DNA from: Bacillota bacterium
GTDB lineage: Bacteria; Bacillota; Clostridia; Lachnospirales; Lachnospiraceae
DNA length: 45,236 nt
Assembly (NCBI GenBank): GCA_023392615.1
Contig: JAEVYT010000003.1
Span: forward strand, 1-45,236
Direction: 5' to 3'
Part shown: positions 1 to 7,691 of the stretch, in pieces
Numbering within the stretch: position 1 is the first letter of the stretch
Layout: every line of letters begins with the position of its first letter
The notes under the pieces: model-generated
The model's database searches: none
Told to the model about the DNA's origin: nothing
What the model saw: only the letters and a program-made list of their open reading frames with translations
Made by a program: the position numbers and the translations under genes

Positions 1-807
1 AGTAAAGCGACATATGATTATACGACTGCACCTGACTTGACAGGTCTGACACCAAGTAGTACCATAAAGTATGAATATGGAAATTCTGCATTCCCGGATG
101 AAATGACATCATATAATGATGGAGATACATTAACTTATGATGCTTTAGGCAACCCGTTAAAGTACATCGGTTGGGACATGACTTGGACTGCTGGACGAGA
201 ACTTGATTCGATGACCAACGATTCGGATAATCTCAGTTATCAATACGATGATAATGGCATACGAACAAGTAAGACCGTAAATGGTGTAAAAACAACATAC
301 ACTACTGTTGGCGGAAGAATTACAAGCCAGTCTGACGTAACAAACACAATGTATTACCGCTATGATAAGAATAACCAGTTAGTAGGATTCAATCTGAACG
401 GCACAGAATATGTTTATGTGATGAATGGTCAAGGAGATGTAACTGGTATTCTTGACACTACTGGAAAACAAATTGTAAGTTATACTTATGATGCTTGGGG
501 AAAATGTACCATAGCAAGCGATACATCAGGCAAGAATATTGGTATTATTAATCCAATGCGTTATAGGGGTTACTACCTTGATAAGGAGACAGGATTTTTC
601 TATGAAGGTAGCCGATACTTTGATTCAAGTACAGGAAGATTTATTAATGCGGATGAGCCAAAATATCTGGATCCAAATGATTCAGTAAGTGCAAATTTGT
701 TTGCATATTGTTATAATAATCCAGTTAATAAGAGTGACCCAAGTGGGTATGGGAGTAATATTTCTACTGATAAGTCCATTCAAAAAAAGTGTGGAATTTT
801 TTTATAA
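1..807 (+). CDS. RHS-repeat protein, C-terminal part (cut by window start)
   Basis: The frame is open from base 1, so the true start lies outside the window; the TTG at 37 is only an internal codon. The protein carries YD/RHS repeats (for example YDALGNPLKY, YQYDDNGIRTSK, YYRYDKNNQLVGF) and ends with the RHS core signature: GQGDVTGILD, SYTYDAWGK, RYRGYYLDKETGFFYEGSRY, RFINADEP and the terminal motif NPVNKSDPSGYG. RHS proteins form a large shell around a C-terminal toxin that starts just after the DPxGxxG-like motif. Here the reading frame stops only about 20 codons after that motif, at 805-807, while a toxin-like domain continues at once in the -1 frame. Secretion or contact-dependent delivery is known for the family; the target is not shown here. 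Confidence 0.93.
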   Translation, partial: SKATYDYTTAPDLTGLTPSSTIKYEYGNSAFPDEMTSYNDGDTLTYDALGNPLKYIGWDMTWTAGRELDSMTNDSDNLSYQYDDNGIRTSKTVNGVKTTYTTVGGRITSQSDVTNTMYYRYDKNNQLVGFNLNGTEYVYVMNGQGDVTGILDTTGKQIVSYTYDAWGKCTIASDTSGKNIGIINPMRYRGYYLDKETGFFYEGSRYFDSSTGRFINADEPKYLDPNDSVSANLFAYCYNNPVNKSDPSGYGSNISTDKSIQKKCGIFL

Positions 808-817
808 GCAAAAAATT
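783..817 (+). promoter_or_regulatory. candidate -1 frameshift site (A AAA AAG plus downstream A/T hairpin)
   Basis: In the RHS frame the codons are CAA AAA AAG, so bases 783-789 form the slippery heptamer A AAA AAG in the X XXY YYZ phase used by dnaX. A one-base backward slip gives AAA AAA GTG TGG AAT, which enters the lysozyme-like frame directly. Five bases later an 8-bp perfect inverted repeat, AATTTTTT (795-802) and AAAAAATT (810-817), could pair, although it is only A/U. No good Shine-Dalgarno stimulator is seen 10-14 bases upstream. The same A7 run is also a classic spot for an indel mutation or a sequencing error, so function is inference. Confidence 0.5.
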
Positions 818-1310
818 TACTAAGGTGCAAGTTGCTGGAATAATGGTAAATGCCAAGCAAGAATCCGGTTGGAATCCATTGCGTAGGGGTAGTGGACAAT
901 TTTGGGGACTGTTTCAGGTTGGAAAAAGTAAGGCACTTGAATTAGAAAAAAAGTATAAAGCCGCTGGTCTGGATATGTCGAAATATGGTTATAATATTTC
1001 TAAGTACCAAGGCGCTGGTGCTCAAAAAAATATTCCTAGTAAAGACTTATCAAAGATAGTGGATATTCAGTTAAAATATATCTATACTTGTAAACCAACA
1101 GGCGCAGATTGGGTATCTTCTCTTAGAAAAGCAAAAAAAGTGAACGAAGCAGCTGAAATATTTGTGGTTAAGTTTGAGGGTGCTACCACAAGTAAGCACA
1201 TAGAAGATAACAAGATAAAATATTATTCGGCTTATAAAGGTAAGTATTATCAAGATGCGAAGAAGAGAAGAGATTACGCCGCAGATTGTTATAACTCGTT
1301 TGCGAAATAA
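789..1310 (+). CDS. phage-tail-lysozyme-like toxin domain, -1 frame continuation of the RHS gene
   Basis: The 173 codons begin VWNFFISKKFTKVQVAGIMV, followed by NAKQESGWNP and FWGLFQVG. This matches the phage tail lysozyme domain layout (xWNFFxxKGxxxxxxAGIxGN, xxESGxxP, GLxQ), in which the E of QESG is the expected catalytic glutamate. It therefore probably cleaves peptidoglycan glycan strands. It has no ribosome binding site of its own, and its first codon (GTG 789) sits right at the slippery A7 run of the RHS gene. I read it as the C-terminal toxin tip of the RHS protein, reached by frameshifting or cut off by a frameshift mutation. The following gene at 1352 may encode its immunity partner. 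Confidence 0.75.
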   Translation: MWNFFISKKFTKVQVAGIMVNAKQESGWNPLRRGSGQFWGLFQVGKSKALELEKKYKAAGLDMSKYGYNISKYQGAGAQKNIPSKDLSKIVDIQLKYIYTCKPTGADWVSSLRKAKKVNEAAEIFVVKFEGATTSKHIEDNKIKYYSAYKGKYYQDAKKRRDYAADCYNSFAK

Positions 1311-1351
1311 TTCTTTAATATGGAAAAGTCAAGAAAGGAAGGATGCTGTAT

Positions 1352-1939
1352 ATGAAATTGAAAAAAGTAGTAGTGGTAGTTGTTTTATTGTTAATAACTG
1401 TGCCGTTAATCACAGTCGTAGTGTATGCAAAGAACAGCACTAATAACGGAACTAAAGGTGCTATAATATCGAACACTACATTTTCACATAGTAATGATAA
1501 ACTATTGTTGGATTCGCCTATGCCTACGCATTTAAGTGCTAAAGATATTGAAAATATCATGCATAAAATTGATTCTCGAGTAACAAAAGTAAAAGATCTC
1601 ATAAATTACAAATATTACAAGGATCATTATGATAGAGATGTTCTAATGTTCCGTTATTTTGAGCACGATTTTGATCAAGAATCATCTGCTGATTATTACT
1701 TGTACTATGATGAAAAAGGTAAACTAATATATGCTGAGATTACCCATTATCGTGACGCTGCGTACTCCATCTACTTTCACAACGATGAATTGTTACACGT
1801 GGAAGTGGGACCTTTCTCTGAGGGTGGACCATCTATAAATGGTGACATGGCAAATGTTAAGGATATTATTAATAAAGACTCCAGCTATGCTTTCGTACTA
1901 GAAGACATTTCTCTATGTTTAGAACATGCATATAAATAA
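1352..1939 (+). CDS. secreted or membrane-anchored protein, putative immunity protein
   Basis: Function not recognised. The N-terminus is MKLKKVVVVVVLLLITVPLI, a basic start followed by a long hydrophobic stretch, so the protein is exported or anchored by one N-terminal segment. The rest is soluble and rich in Tyr, Asp and His. I chose ATG 1352 because AAGGAAGG at 1335-1342 lies 9 bases upstream of it, whereas the alternative ATG at 1343 touches the ribosome binding site. It follows the lysozyme-like toxin by about 40 bases on the same strand. An extracytoplasmic protein directly after a peptidoglycan-targeting toxin fits an immunity role, since the target is outside the membrane. That role is inference from position. 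Confidence 0.65.
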   Translation: MKLKKVVVVVVLLLITVPLITVVVYAKNSTNNGTKGAIISNTTFSHSNDKLLLDSPMPTHLSAKDIENIMHKIDSRVTKVKDLINYKYYKDHYDRDVLMFRYFEHDFDQESSADYYLYYDEKGKLIYAEITHYRDAAYSIYFHNDELLHVEVGPFSEGGPSINGDMANVKDIINKDSSYAFVLEDISLCLEHAYK

Positions 1940-1968
1940 GAAGTTGTATTCAACAAGGTATAAATTAA

Positions 1969-2043
1969 TTGGATATTAACAAAGGCGTTAAGTGGGCGGG
2001 TCCACGCAAGAAACTTGAGAAATATTTGCAAAGACATGCATAA
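1969..2043 (+). pseudogene. short coding remnant in the 1940-2246 gap
   Basis: The 300-base gap after 1939 has no complete gene. One frame reads 24 codons containing NKGVKWAGPRKKLEKYL and then stops at 2041-2043. It has a stop just upstream and no ribosome binding site. It looks like the tail of a lost gene, possibly an old toxin cassette. Confidence is low because it is so short. The remainder, including 2060-2220, is AT-rich with nothing I can assign. Confidence 0.25.
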
Positions 2044-2246
2044 AAGCAAGTTTTGAGTCATTGGTAATTTAATGTGCTGATAACAACACTAGTTTTTAAA
2101 TCGCATAATTTAAAAACTAATTAAAAAATATTGCATAACTTATGAAAAAAAACAACAAAAAGGAATTGTCGCCTTAGGAACCGCTCCACTACTCTGGGTG
2201 TGACCGATTACTTCTATTAGTGTATAATTTTGAGAGGAGAAATATA

Positions 2247-2798
2247 GTGGTTGAGTTAACTTATAAAACTTTTGATGATGATTATTTTATTATTGATTTA
2301 TGCTCTAATGATGATAATTATGAAAAGTTAGTGTTTGACATTTCGGAGTATCTTCTTGAAAATTTTGCAATGATATGTAGTTATACTGCTTTGCCAAGTG
2401 ATATGGAAAGGTATTTGGATTATTTTAAGCAGAGTAACGCAATTATTTTTTGTGGTGATAGTAAAAAGTTTTTCATGAAAAAAATGCCTTCATTATTAAT
2501 TAGTATAAATTCCGTGGATGATTTAAAGTTTATTTCATCAAATTGGAATGGTTCATTTGAAAGTTCAAATGAGATATATTTTTGCGTGAAAAATCATGAA
2601 GTGGAACTTTTTGAATACTTAAAAGTGAATAGTTACCAAGAAGTAAATATCAGAAAAAATAAACTTATAGAATGTATAATTCAAGACGGGCAGGATCCCG
2701 ATAATTATAAATCTACATCTGTAATTGGAAAAATAAAATTATTCAATAAGATTAAAATGATAGCAGATAATTTACTTTATCAAAGTTTGGATAAATAA
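2247..2798 (+). CDS. hypothetical protein, paralogue of the gene at 3033, possible immunity protein
   Basis: About 183 residues, soluble, acidic, with no signal peptide. GTG 2247 is chosen because GAGAGGAG at 2231-2238 is 8 bases upstream; the GTG at 2220 would lie in front of that site. The protein aligns by eye with the product of 3033-3596. Shared blocks are an LP-containing segment in the middle, KKFFMKKMP versus NKFYMKRYP, a conserved S.W (SNW versus SSW), IYFCVK versus FFFIAK, and EYLKVNSYQE versus EYFQNNSYKE. Two diverged tandem paralogues without enzymatic motifs downstream of an RHS toxin are typical of immunity genes. The family itself is not one I recognise. Confidence 0.6.
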   Translation: MVELTYKTFDDDYFIIDLCSNDDNYEKLVFDISEYLLENFAMICSYTALPSDMERYLDYFKQSNAIIFCGDSKKFFMKKMPSLLISINSVDDLKFISSNWNGSFESSNEIYFCVKNHEVELFEYLKVNSYQEVNIRKNKLIECIIQDGQDPDNYKSTSVIGKIKLFNKIKMIADNLLYQSLDK

Positions 2799-2818
2799 GT
2801 TTGCGATGAACTATAAAA

Positions 2819-3010
2819 GTGATAGAAAATACTAAGTTTTCAAATACACATGGAAATATCTTCGGTATAAAGATTAACAATATTTTGATAATAATGTTGC
2901 ACTATCCACATTCAAATAAATTGTTTTTTTACATACAAGATGATGTAAAAATACCAGGCTTTCGTCAAAAACAATATATAAAATTCGGATACTTTATGTT
3001 AAATCAATGA
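2819..3010 (+). CDS. small ORF of doubtful reality between the paralogues
   Basis: 63 codons starting GTG at 2819, with a hydrophobic patch (INNILIIMLHYP) and the end FGYFMLNQ. No ribosome binding site precedes it. It may be a fragment of a third cassette or chance coding. I keep it only because it occupies the whole space between the two paralogous genes on the same strand. Confidence 0.2.
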   Translation: MIENTKFSNTHGNIFGIKINNILIIMLHYPHSNKLFFYIQDDVKIPGFRQKQYIKFGYFMLNQ

Positions 3011-3032
3011 CTTAGTGGAAGTAGGTGTATTC

Positions 3033-3596
3033 ATGATTACAATTAGAAGTGATATTAATGGTTTTTATGGCTTGAATTATTTGATGGATGATAACTTTTC
3101 TCTCGAAATTTCTTCTGACAACGAAATTAGTGGGGAAATAATAAAGGGCATTATTTCGCAAGTATTTTCAGGGAACGAGATTGTTTATAAAGCTTATGGA
3201 TTGCCTAACAGTATAGACGAGATAATAGAAGATTTCGGTGGTCAGAACTATGTTTATCACGAGGGGGACAGGAATAAATTTTACATGAAGAGATATCCAG
3301 AGATTATTATGCAGTTAAAAGATATCATTGCTATTGATAAACTATTAAGTAGTTGGTCTTGTGCAATAATCGAAGGCAGGTTTTTTTTCATTGCAAAACC
3401 TTCGTGCGGTGAACAAATTAAGGAATATTTTCAAAATAATTCTTATAAAGAAAGGCCTAACATGAACGAACTATGGGACTTTTTACTTTGCATAATTGAA
3501 AATATCCCGGATCACCCAAATCATGATTCGTATATTTTAACGGCGAGAAAAGAGTTTCATGAAGAAATCAACCAACTAATTTGCAAATTTTTGTAG
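3033..3596 (+). CDS. hypothetical protein, paralogue of the gene at 2247, possible immunity protein
   Basis: About 187 residues beginning MITIRSDINGFYGLNYLMDD. ATG 3033 is preferred over GTG 3015 because AAGTAGGTG at 3019-3027 precedes it by about 6 bases and because the N-terminus then lines up with that of the paralogue at 2247. No membrane segments and no known motif were seen. Conserved positions shared with the paralogue (KFYMKR, SSW, NSYKE) suggest a common fold. A tandem duplicate with strong divergence fits selection to neutralise different toxin variants, which is inference. Confidence 0.6.
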   Translation: MITIRSDINGFYGLNYLMDDNFSLEISSDNEISGEIIKGIISQVFSGNEIVYKAYGLPNSIDEIIEDFGGQNYVYHEGDRNKFYMKRYPEIIMQLKDIIAIDKLLSSWSCAIIEGRFFFIAKPSCGEQIKEYFQNNSYKERPNMNELWDFLLCIIENIPDHPNHDSYILTARKEFHEEINQLICKFL

Positions 3597-3614
3597 TTAC
3601 AACAATATTCCAGT

Positions 3615-4101
3615 ATGGAAATTAATTCTATTTCACCATCGAGTCGTATTTCTGATTTCAAAATGGAGAATAATCAAAAAGCATTAAAAATAGTTATTAA
3701 TGTTAAAGTAAGGAATAATAGGATATATTCCTGAAGTAGCATCATTTCTAGATGAATTATAATAAGACGTATAATTATGTTAAGAAAATTACCGATAATA
3801 AAATACCAATGTAACATATGAAATCTTATAATTGGAATTGTCGGACTAGCAATCACTCAACTATCTTTAGTGGAGCAATTGCTTCAAATGTCATGATGAT
3901 ATATTTGGCTTCAAAAAGTATAGCCATTTTATGATGTTGGCTATAGGGTCAGCATACAGAATGTTAAACGGATATAAGATTATCCCAACAATTCTTAATA
4001 TAACTAGTAAAGCATTATCTAAGGTAGGATTGAGGATAAAAACTGGATTCCTTGATTATATATGTGATCACAAAGTGAATAACGTTGTTTGGGAGATATG
4101 A
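3615..4101 (+). pseudogene. decayed coding region in several frames
   Basis: No intact gene fills 3597-4103, but the stretch carries protein-like segments in shifted frames. ATG 3615 opens 39 codons (MEINSISPSSRISDF and on) and stops at a TGA. A second frame then reads GYIPEVASFLDEL. A third reads IFSGAIASNVMMI. After a shift near 3896, a fourth reads FGFKKYSHFMMLAIGSAYRM and continues through LSKVGLRIKTGFLDYI to a stop at 4099-4101, overlapping the next gene's start region. This pattern of frame jumps without ribosome binding sites indicates a degenerate gene, probably a displaced toxin C-terminus. The identity is not recognised. Confidence 0.45.
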
Positions 4102-4103
4102 TA

Positions 4104-4757
4104 ATGAAATTATTAGTCAACTGTGATGTGCCTTTTCGAGGTGATTTTTTAATAGCATTTAGTGGCAAAAGTCAAATGGTAAATGAGGATATTACGCACA
4201 TTTCTTTCGATTTTGTTGAATGTGGAGAATATTTTTTGGAATTTAAGCATGAACCAACTCAAAGGGCAATTACATTTATAAACGTAATAATATATATAAT
4301 AACTTGTATAATACAAGGCATATTCAATATTATTTTGATGAATACTGACTCAAATTGGCATGAGATGATAATTCCATATTGCTTGAATAGTAAAATAAAA
4401 CTTGAATTAAATGAAGATAGGACTATTTATCTAAAATATCGATATTATGGAGGCTTTCTGCCAAGATTATTTATTGATGACCGCGAAATAAGTGAGGCTC
4501 AATACATACCAAATAGTCAAGATTTCGACAATAAATTTCTAGGATATTGTAAGAAACTTATATCAATATTGATGGTGAACTTATTTGTCTTAAATTTAAT
4601 TCTTTATAGTTGTTTAAAAACTAAAGGGTATACAGTGTTGAGCTTAAGTATAATTTGTCTTGAATCTATTCTGATACTTGCAACTATGTTTATCTTAATA
4701 AGGGAATACAAGAGAATGAGAAAACTTAAGGAAGATTTTAAACAAAACATGATTTGA
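4104..4757 (+). CDS. hypothetical membrane protein
   Basis: 218 residues from ATG 4104 (MKLLVNCDVPFRGDF), placed 7 bases after TTGGGAGA; the in-frame ATG at 4098 is too close to that site. Three hydrophobic segments are visible: roughly residues 55-80 (FINVIIYIITCIIQGIFNII), 150-172 (LISILMVNLFVLNLILY) and 180-205 (VLSLSIICLESILILATMF). The tail is basic (REYKRMRKLKEDFK). No known domain was recognised. It lies among toxin and immunity-like genes, so a membrane immunity protein is possible but unproven. Confidence 0.6.
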   Translation: MKLLVNCDVPFRGDFLIAFSGKSQMVNEDITHISFDFVECGEYFLEFKHEPTQRAITFINVIIYIITCIIQGIFNIILMNTDSNWHEMIIPYCLNSKIKLELNEDRTIYLKYRYYGGFLPRLFIDDREISEAQYIPNSQDFDNKFLGYCKKLISILMVNLFVLNLILYSCLKTKGYTVLSLSIICLESILILATMFILIREYKRMRKLKEDFKQNMI

Positions 4758-4884
4758 AAAAAATCTTTGTTAAAAATGGGTGAAAAAAAGTTATAATTAT
4801 GGAATTTGCAGGTCAAGAATTTTACTCTACTTTGAATTGACCCCTTGTTAAGGACAAAATTTTTAAAACATTTCTTGATTTGGA

Positions 4885-5031
4885 ATGAAAACCACTGTCC
4901 ATTATATAGGGTACATTTTATTTTGCCGTTGGAGACATTTATGGTTTGGTAAGAAAGCTACGCCAGAAGATTTTATAAAAGCAGCATATATCGGAGCTGT
5001 TTCGGGTCTGATAACTCGTTTATGGTTTTAG
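4885..5031 (+). pseudogene. short remnant with a toxin-linker-like tail
   Basis: Within the 4758-5231 gap, one frame from ATG 4885 runs 48 codons to TAG 5029-5031. Its second half reads GKKATPEDFIKAAYIGAVSG, an Ala/Gly-rich amphipathic pattern common in the linker just after RHS cores. There is no ribosome binding site. Probably a fragment of a former toxin cassette; the reality of the ORF itself is uncertain. The rest of the gap is AT-rich with no other signal. Confidence 0.3.
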
Positions 5032-5187
5032 TGAAAAGCAATAAGAAAATGTAATACTAATAAGGTTCGTTTAGAATGTGCTTCACTGTAAATACAATGG
5101 GTATAATTCTTACAAGTTTTAGGATATATATCGCACAAAAAAACTTGTAAGAGTTTGAAAATTTACTAGATATCTCAATCGTAAAAG

Positions 5188-5234
5188 AAAGGAGATATGA
5201 TATTTAATTATATAAATATCATAAAAAATGTATG
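5188..5234 (+). promoter_or_regulatory. hairpin between Shine-Dalgarno and start codon
   Basis: AAAGGAG at 5188-5194 is too close to the ATG at 5197 and too far from the ATG at 5232. Between it and 5232 lies a perfect 11-bp inverted repeat, TATGATATTTA (5196-5206) and TAAATATCATA (5213-5223), with a 6-base loop. Folding it would leave about 9 bases between the Shine-Dalgarno and ATG 5232, a normal spacing. The same layout occurs at spoIIID (21357-21399). Confidence 0.5.
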
Positions 5235-5519
5235 GAACAATTTTGGTTTACGTATATATTAATTTGTATAATTAATGTGGCTTTTGATATTCTCGAAATA
5301 GTTACGAGAACAATGAATGCTAAAATGTTTATTATTCTCACTATTATTATTTCTATTTTATATATAGGAGTTTTTCCACTTTTATTATTAACGTTAAAAG
5401 GAGAAGGACTTTTAACTGGAACAGATGCAACGATTAAAACAATGAGATTGGTTTATTACCCTAGTATAGTATCTTTTCTTTTTCTTGTGTTAATGTTTGT
5501 AATATCAGAACGGAAATAA
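5232..5519 (+). CDS. small hydrophobic membrane protein
   Basis: 95 residues beginning MEQFWFTYILICIINVAFDI. Three hydrophobic segments fill most of it: about residues 5-20, 30-55 (MFIILTIIISILYIGVFPLL) and 73-90 (YPSIVSFLFLVLMFVI). No family recognised. Its start is decided by the hairpin-bridged ribosome binding site upstream; no nearer site exists. The setting in a toxin and immunity island suggests an accessory or immunity role, without direct evidence. Confidence 0.5.
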   Translation: MEQFWFTYILICIINVAFDILEIVTRTMNAKMFIILTIIISILYIGVFPLLLLTLKGEGLLTGTDATIKTMRLVYYPSIVSFLFLVLMFVISERK

Positions 5520-5552
5520 CAAATGATAAAACCATTTCAGGAGGTAAGTATT

Positions 5553-5883
5553 ATGGATTTTCACAAAGCAAATAGAAAAAAGGATAATAAGAGATTTCGA
5601 AGAAAAAGCAGTGAAGAATGGGGTTATTGAACAAATTATTAGGTCAGAACTGAAATCTCAGATGAATGTCCGTACCTCTAAAATGACAAGTGGGGTAACG
5701 AATACATACACCATAATAGAAAAGTTATACATACCGCATATCGACATCGTGTATCTGTTTCTTGCTGCTGATGGATTTGTACTAAGTAAGTTTGATAAAG
5801 GTAAGGGAGTAACATTTAGATTTAATGCATTTTTTGCATTACCGGGAGTTATGACGGGGATTTGGGGGAATAAAAATGGGTAA
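5553..5883 (+). pseudogene. frameshifted gene, function unknown
   Basis: An excellent site, AGGAGG at 5539-5544, precedes ATG 5553, but the frame it opens stops after 25 codons (MDFHKANRKKD and on). Shifting by one base near the TTTT or AAAAAA runs just after the start joins it to a longer frame reading KQIEKRIIRDFEEKAVKNGV, then a Ser/Thr-rich stretch, IDIVYLFLAADGFVLSKFDK and a hydrophobic end up to 5881-5883. The helical N-terminal character and the strong ribosome binding site argue that the two frames were one protein of about 110 residues. One indel inactivates it, unless the sequence is in error. Its stop overlaps the start of the next gene at 5876. Confidence 0.55.
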
Positions 5884-6139
5884 TTTATATATTTTGTTTA
5901 TAATTTCTAGTATGACTTTTACTAATTATTCGTTAAATTATATTGAGTTGAAGTTGATTAAATGGTGTAATATAATTTCGACCTTTTTAATTTTAATATG
6001 CTTTTTAATATATTTGAATTCTGAAAAATCAAATACATACATTACTAATGTGGCGGAAACGGTATATGCGATTGGTATGTTTGCTAATGCGTTTTATTTG
6101 GCGTATCTCAAATTTAAGAATGACAAGAAATTAAAATGA
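5876..6139 (+). CDS. small membrane protein
   Basis: 87 residues, MGNLYILFIISSMTF at the start. GGGGGA at 5863-5868 lies 7 bases before ATG 5876, and the start overlaps the stop of the preceding broken gene, suggesting translational coupling. Two or three membrane segments: residues 3-17, 31-47 (IISTFLILICFLIYL) and 62-78 (VYAIGMFANAFYLAYLKF). The tail is lysine-rich. No domain recognised. Confidence 0.5.
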   Translation: MGNLYILFIISSMTFTNYSLNYIELKLIKWCNIISTFLILICFLIYLNSEKSNTYITNVAETVYAIGMFANAFYLAYLKFKNDKKLK

Positions 6140-6269
6140 AAATATAGATTGGAATGCAATCAGAAAACTATACTCAAAATGGTATGAATTTTGGAACTCA
6201 GAAAAGACAATAAGTGATAGAATAATGAAATTGGCAAAAAATAAGAAAATGAAAGTGTTGGTAAAATAA
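6135..6269 (+). pseudogene. C-terminal coding remnant
   Basis: An open frame without a start codon reads NIDWNAIRKLYSKWYEFWN, then SEKTISDRIMKLAKNKK, and stops with TAA at 6267-6269. This stop overlaps the ATG of the next gene (TAATG), a coupling typical of real gene pairs. I read it as the tail of a lost gene, probably a toxin, whose partner at 6269 survives. A stop codon directly upstream cuts off the N-terminal part. Confidence 0.4.
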
Positions 6270-6664
6270 TGAAGAAGTTGTATATTATAATATTATCATT
6301 GATTTTTGTTAGTTTAAGTTTGTCTGCATGTAAAAGTAAAAACAATAAAATTCTTACAACTGATGATATCACCCATTTGTTTACTTCTAGTGGTTACAAT
6401 TGCGAAACAACTGAAATCGAAATGTCTCGAAGTGAAAACTTTCCATTCAGAGGAGACATAAAGGTTTTAAAAATTAACGAAGCAGAAATTTTTTTGTTTT
6501 TTTACAAAAACGAAAAAAATGTTCGACAAGAAATCTCAAAAGATTTTTTGACCGAAAAAGGGGCTGTATTTTATATAAATAATGTTATTTTCCTATATAG
6601 AGGTGATGATAATAAAATTTTAAATGTTTTAAAATCAAACTTACTGGAATGTGGCGAAAAATGA
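6269..6664 (+). CDS. small lipoprotein, putative immunity protein
   Basis: 131 residues. The N-terminus MKKLYIIILSLIFVSLSLSA ends in the lipobox LSAC, so Cys20 should be acylated and the mature protein anchored outside the membrane. The mature part is about 110 residues with no recognised fold. ATG 6269 overlaps the stop of the preceding remnant and no separate ribosome binding site of quality is seen, so expression may depend on coupling. Surface lipoproteins often act as immunity proteins against cell-wall-targeting toxins; that role is inferred only from the setting. Confidence 0.65.
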   Translation: MKKLYIIILSLIFVSLSLSACKSKNNKILTTDDITHLFTSSGYNCETTEIEMSRSENFPFRGDIKVLKINEAEIFLFFYKNEKNVRQEISKDFLTEKGAVFYINNVIFLYRGDDNKILNVLKSNLLECGEK

Positions 6665-6692
6665 TTGTCAAAAGAAGAGGAGGATACTAACA

Positions 6693-7196
6693 GTGAAATT
6701 ATTTAATCCTTGGGTAGACCTAGATTCATCCAATATACCAGTAATGGTATTGCAGATTCTATGGCTAATATTATTGATAGTAATCGTTGTTTTTACTTAT
6801 TGGATTCCTGATCGGAGACAAACAAAATTTCATAAACTTTGTATCTTAATTGGCATGCCTTTATTTGATCTATTGTTAGTAATTATGTTTTACTGGCATG
6901 TCGCTATACTGATCTCTACTATTTTTTCTACAATGGTTTATCTCTTAATGGCACATGATTATAAGAGACAACACGAAGAAGAATTGCAAGGGGCAACAGG
7001 TTTAAATCAAAAATATCGAGATAAGCAAAAAACTCAATTTGGCAAAATGTCTGATGATGAAAAAAAGGAATGGATTGAATATTATAGTACCCATGAAATA
7101 AAAATCAATGTGCCGGTTTCTGTTCTTATAAGTACAATGACAACAATTGCTGTCATTTTACTGTTTCATATATTGGACATAGGTTATTTACTGTGA
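6693..7196 (+). CDS. hypothetical membrane protein with four transmembrane segments
   Basis: About 167 residues from GTG 6693 (MKLFNPWVDLDSSN), placed 8 bases after AGAGGAGGA. The GTG at 6651 would put that site inside the gene. Hydrophobic segments: roughly 17-36 (VMVLQILWLILLIVIVVFTY), 49-67 (LCILIGMPLFDLLLVIMF), 69-86 and 143-163 near the end. A hydrophilic, coiled-coil-like loop (EEELQGATGLNQKYRDKQK) separates segments 3 and 4. The family is not recognised. It is the penultimate gene of the island. Confidence 0.6.
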   Translation: MKLFNPWVDLDSSNIPVMVLQILWLILLIVIVVFTYWIPDRRQTKFHKLCILIGMPLFDLLLVIMFYWHVAILISTIFSTMVYLLMAHDYKRQHEEELQGATGLNQKYRDKQKTQFGKMSDDEKKEWIEYYSTHEIKINVPVSVLISTMTTIAVILLFHILDIGYLL

Positions 7197-7317
7197 TAGT
7201 AAAAGACTATCGACAGTTTTATCCATAGTATTTGAAAATACCCATTAGCAATGTGTAGATTTGTCACGAAACGTTTCATATAATAGACTCACCCATCTTA
7301 GTCGGGAGGTGATTGAT

Positions 7318-7506
7318 ATGAGGAGAGTTTTTGGTATTATAATATTGATGTTTACTTTTATTTCATTAATCATTATATACAGAATTATATTTAAAAATAA
7401 GGTTTATGACAAAGACTGGTTTGGATTAGTGGTTGATTCATGGGAGATTGTTGCACTAGCGATATCGCTAATTCTTGTTGGGCTAGTATTGATTTTTAAG
7501 AAGTGA
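7318..7506 (+). CDS. small two-segment membrane protein
   Basis: 62 residues, MRRVFGIIILMFTFISLIII at the start. GGGAGGTGA at 7304-7312 precedes ATG 7318 by 5 bases; the TTG at 7261 has no such site. Two transmembrane segments (residues 4-22 and 42-59, EIVALAISLILVGLVLIF) joined by a short charged loop. Function unknown. An intrinsic terminator follows at 7585. Confidence 0.6.
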   Translation: MRRVFGIIILMFTFISLIIIYRIIFKNKVYDKDWFGLVVDSWEIVALAISLILVGLVLIFKK

Positions 7507-7584
7507 CATTCGATTGTGGAATGTTGGAAATAAAAACTGCAGTAATCCCATAACAAAAATAAAGCTTGGGCAACTGTAAATTTT

Positions 7585-7637
7585 AAACATCCACCTAGAT
7601 TGATTTGCGATAAATTATGATCTAGGAGGATGTTTTT
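7585..7637 (+). terminator. intrinsic terminator after the island
   Basis: AAACATCCACCTAGAT (7585-7600) pairs with ATCTAGGAGGATGTTT (7620-7635) apart from one A-A mismatch, followed by a T run. It closes transcription of the plus-strand island and separates it from the minus-strand protease gene. Confidence 0.75.
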
Positions 7638-7691
7638 GAAGTTAAAAACCTATTATTTTACATAGTGGTGTAGTAAGAGCAAGCGATACAG

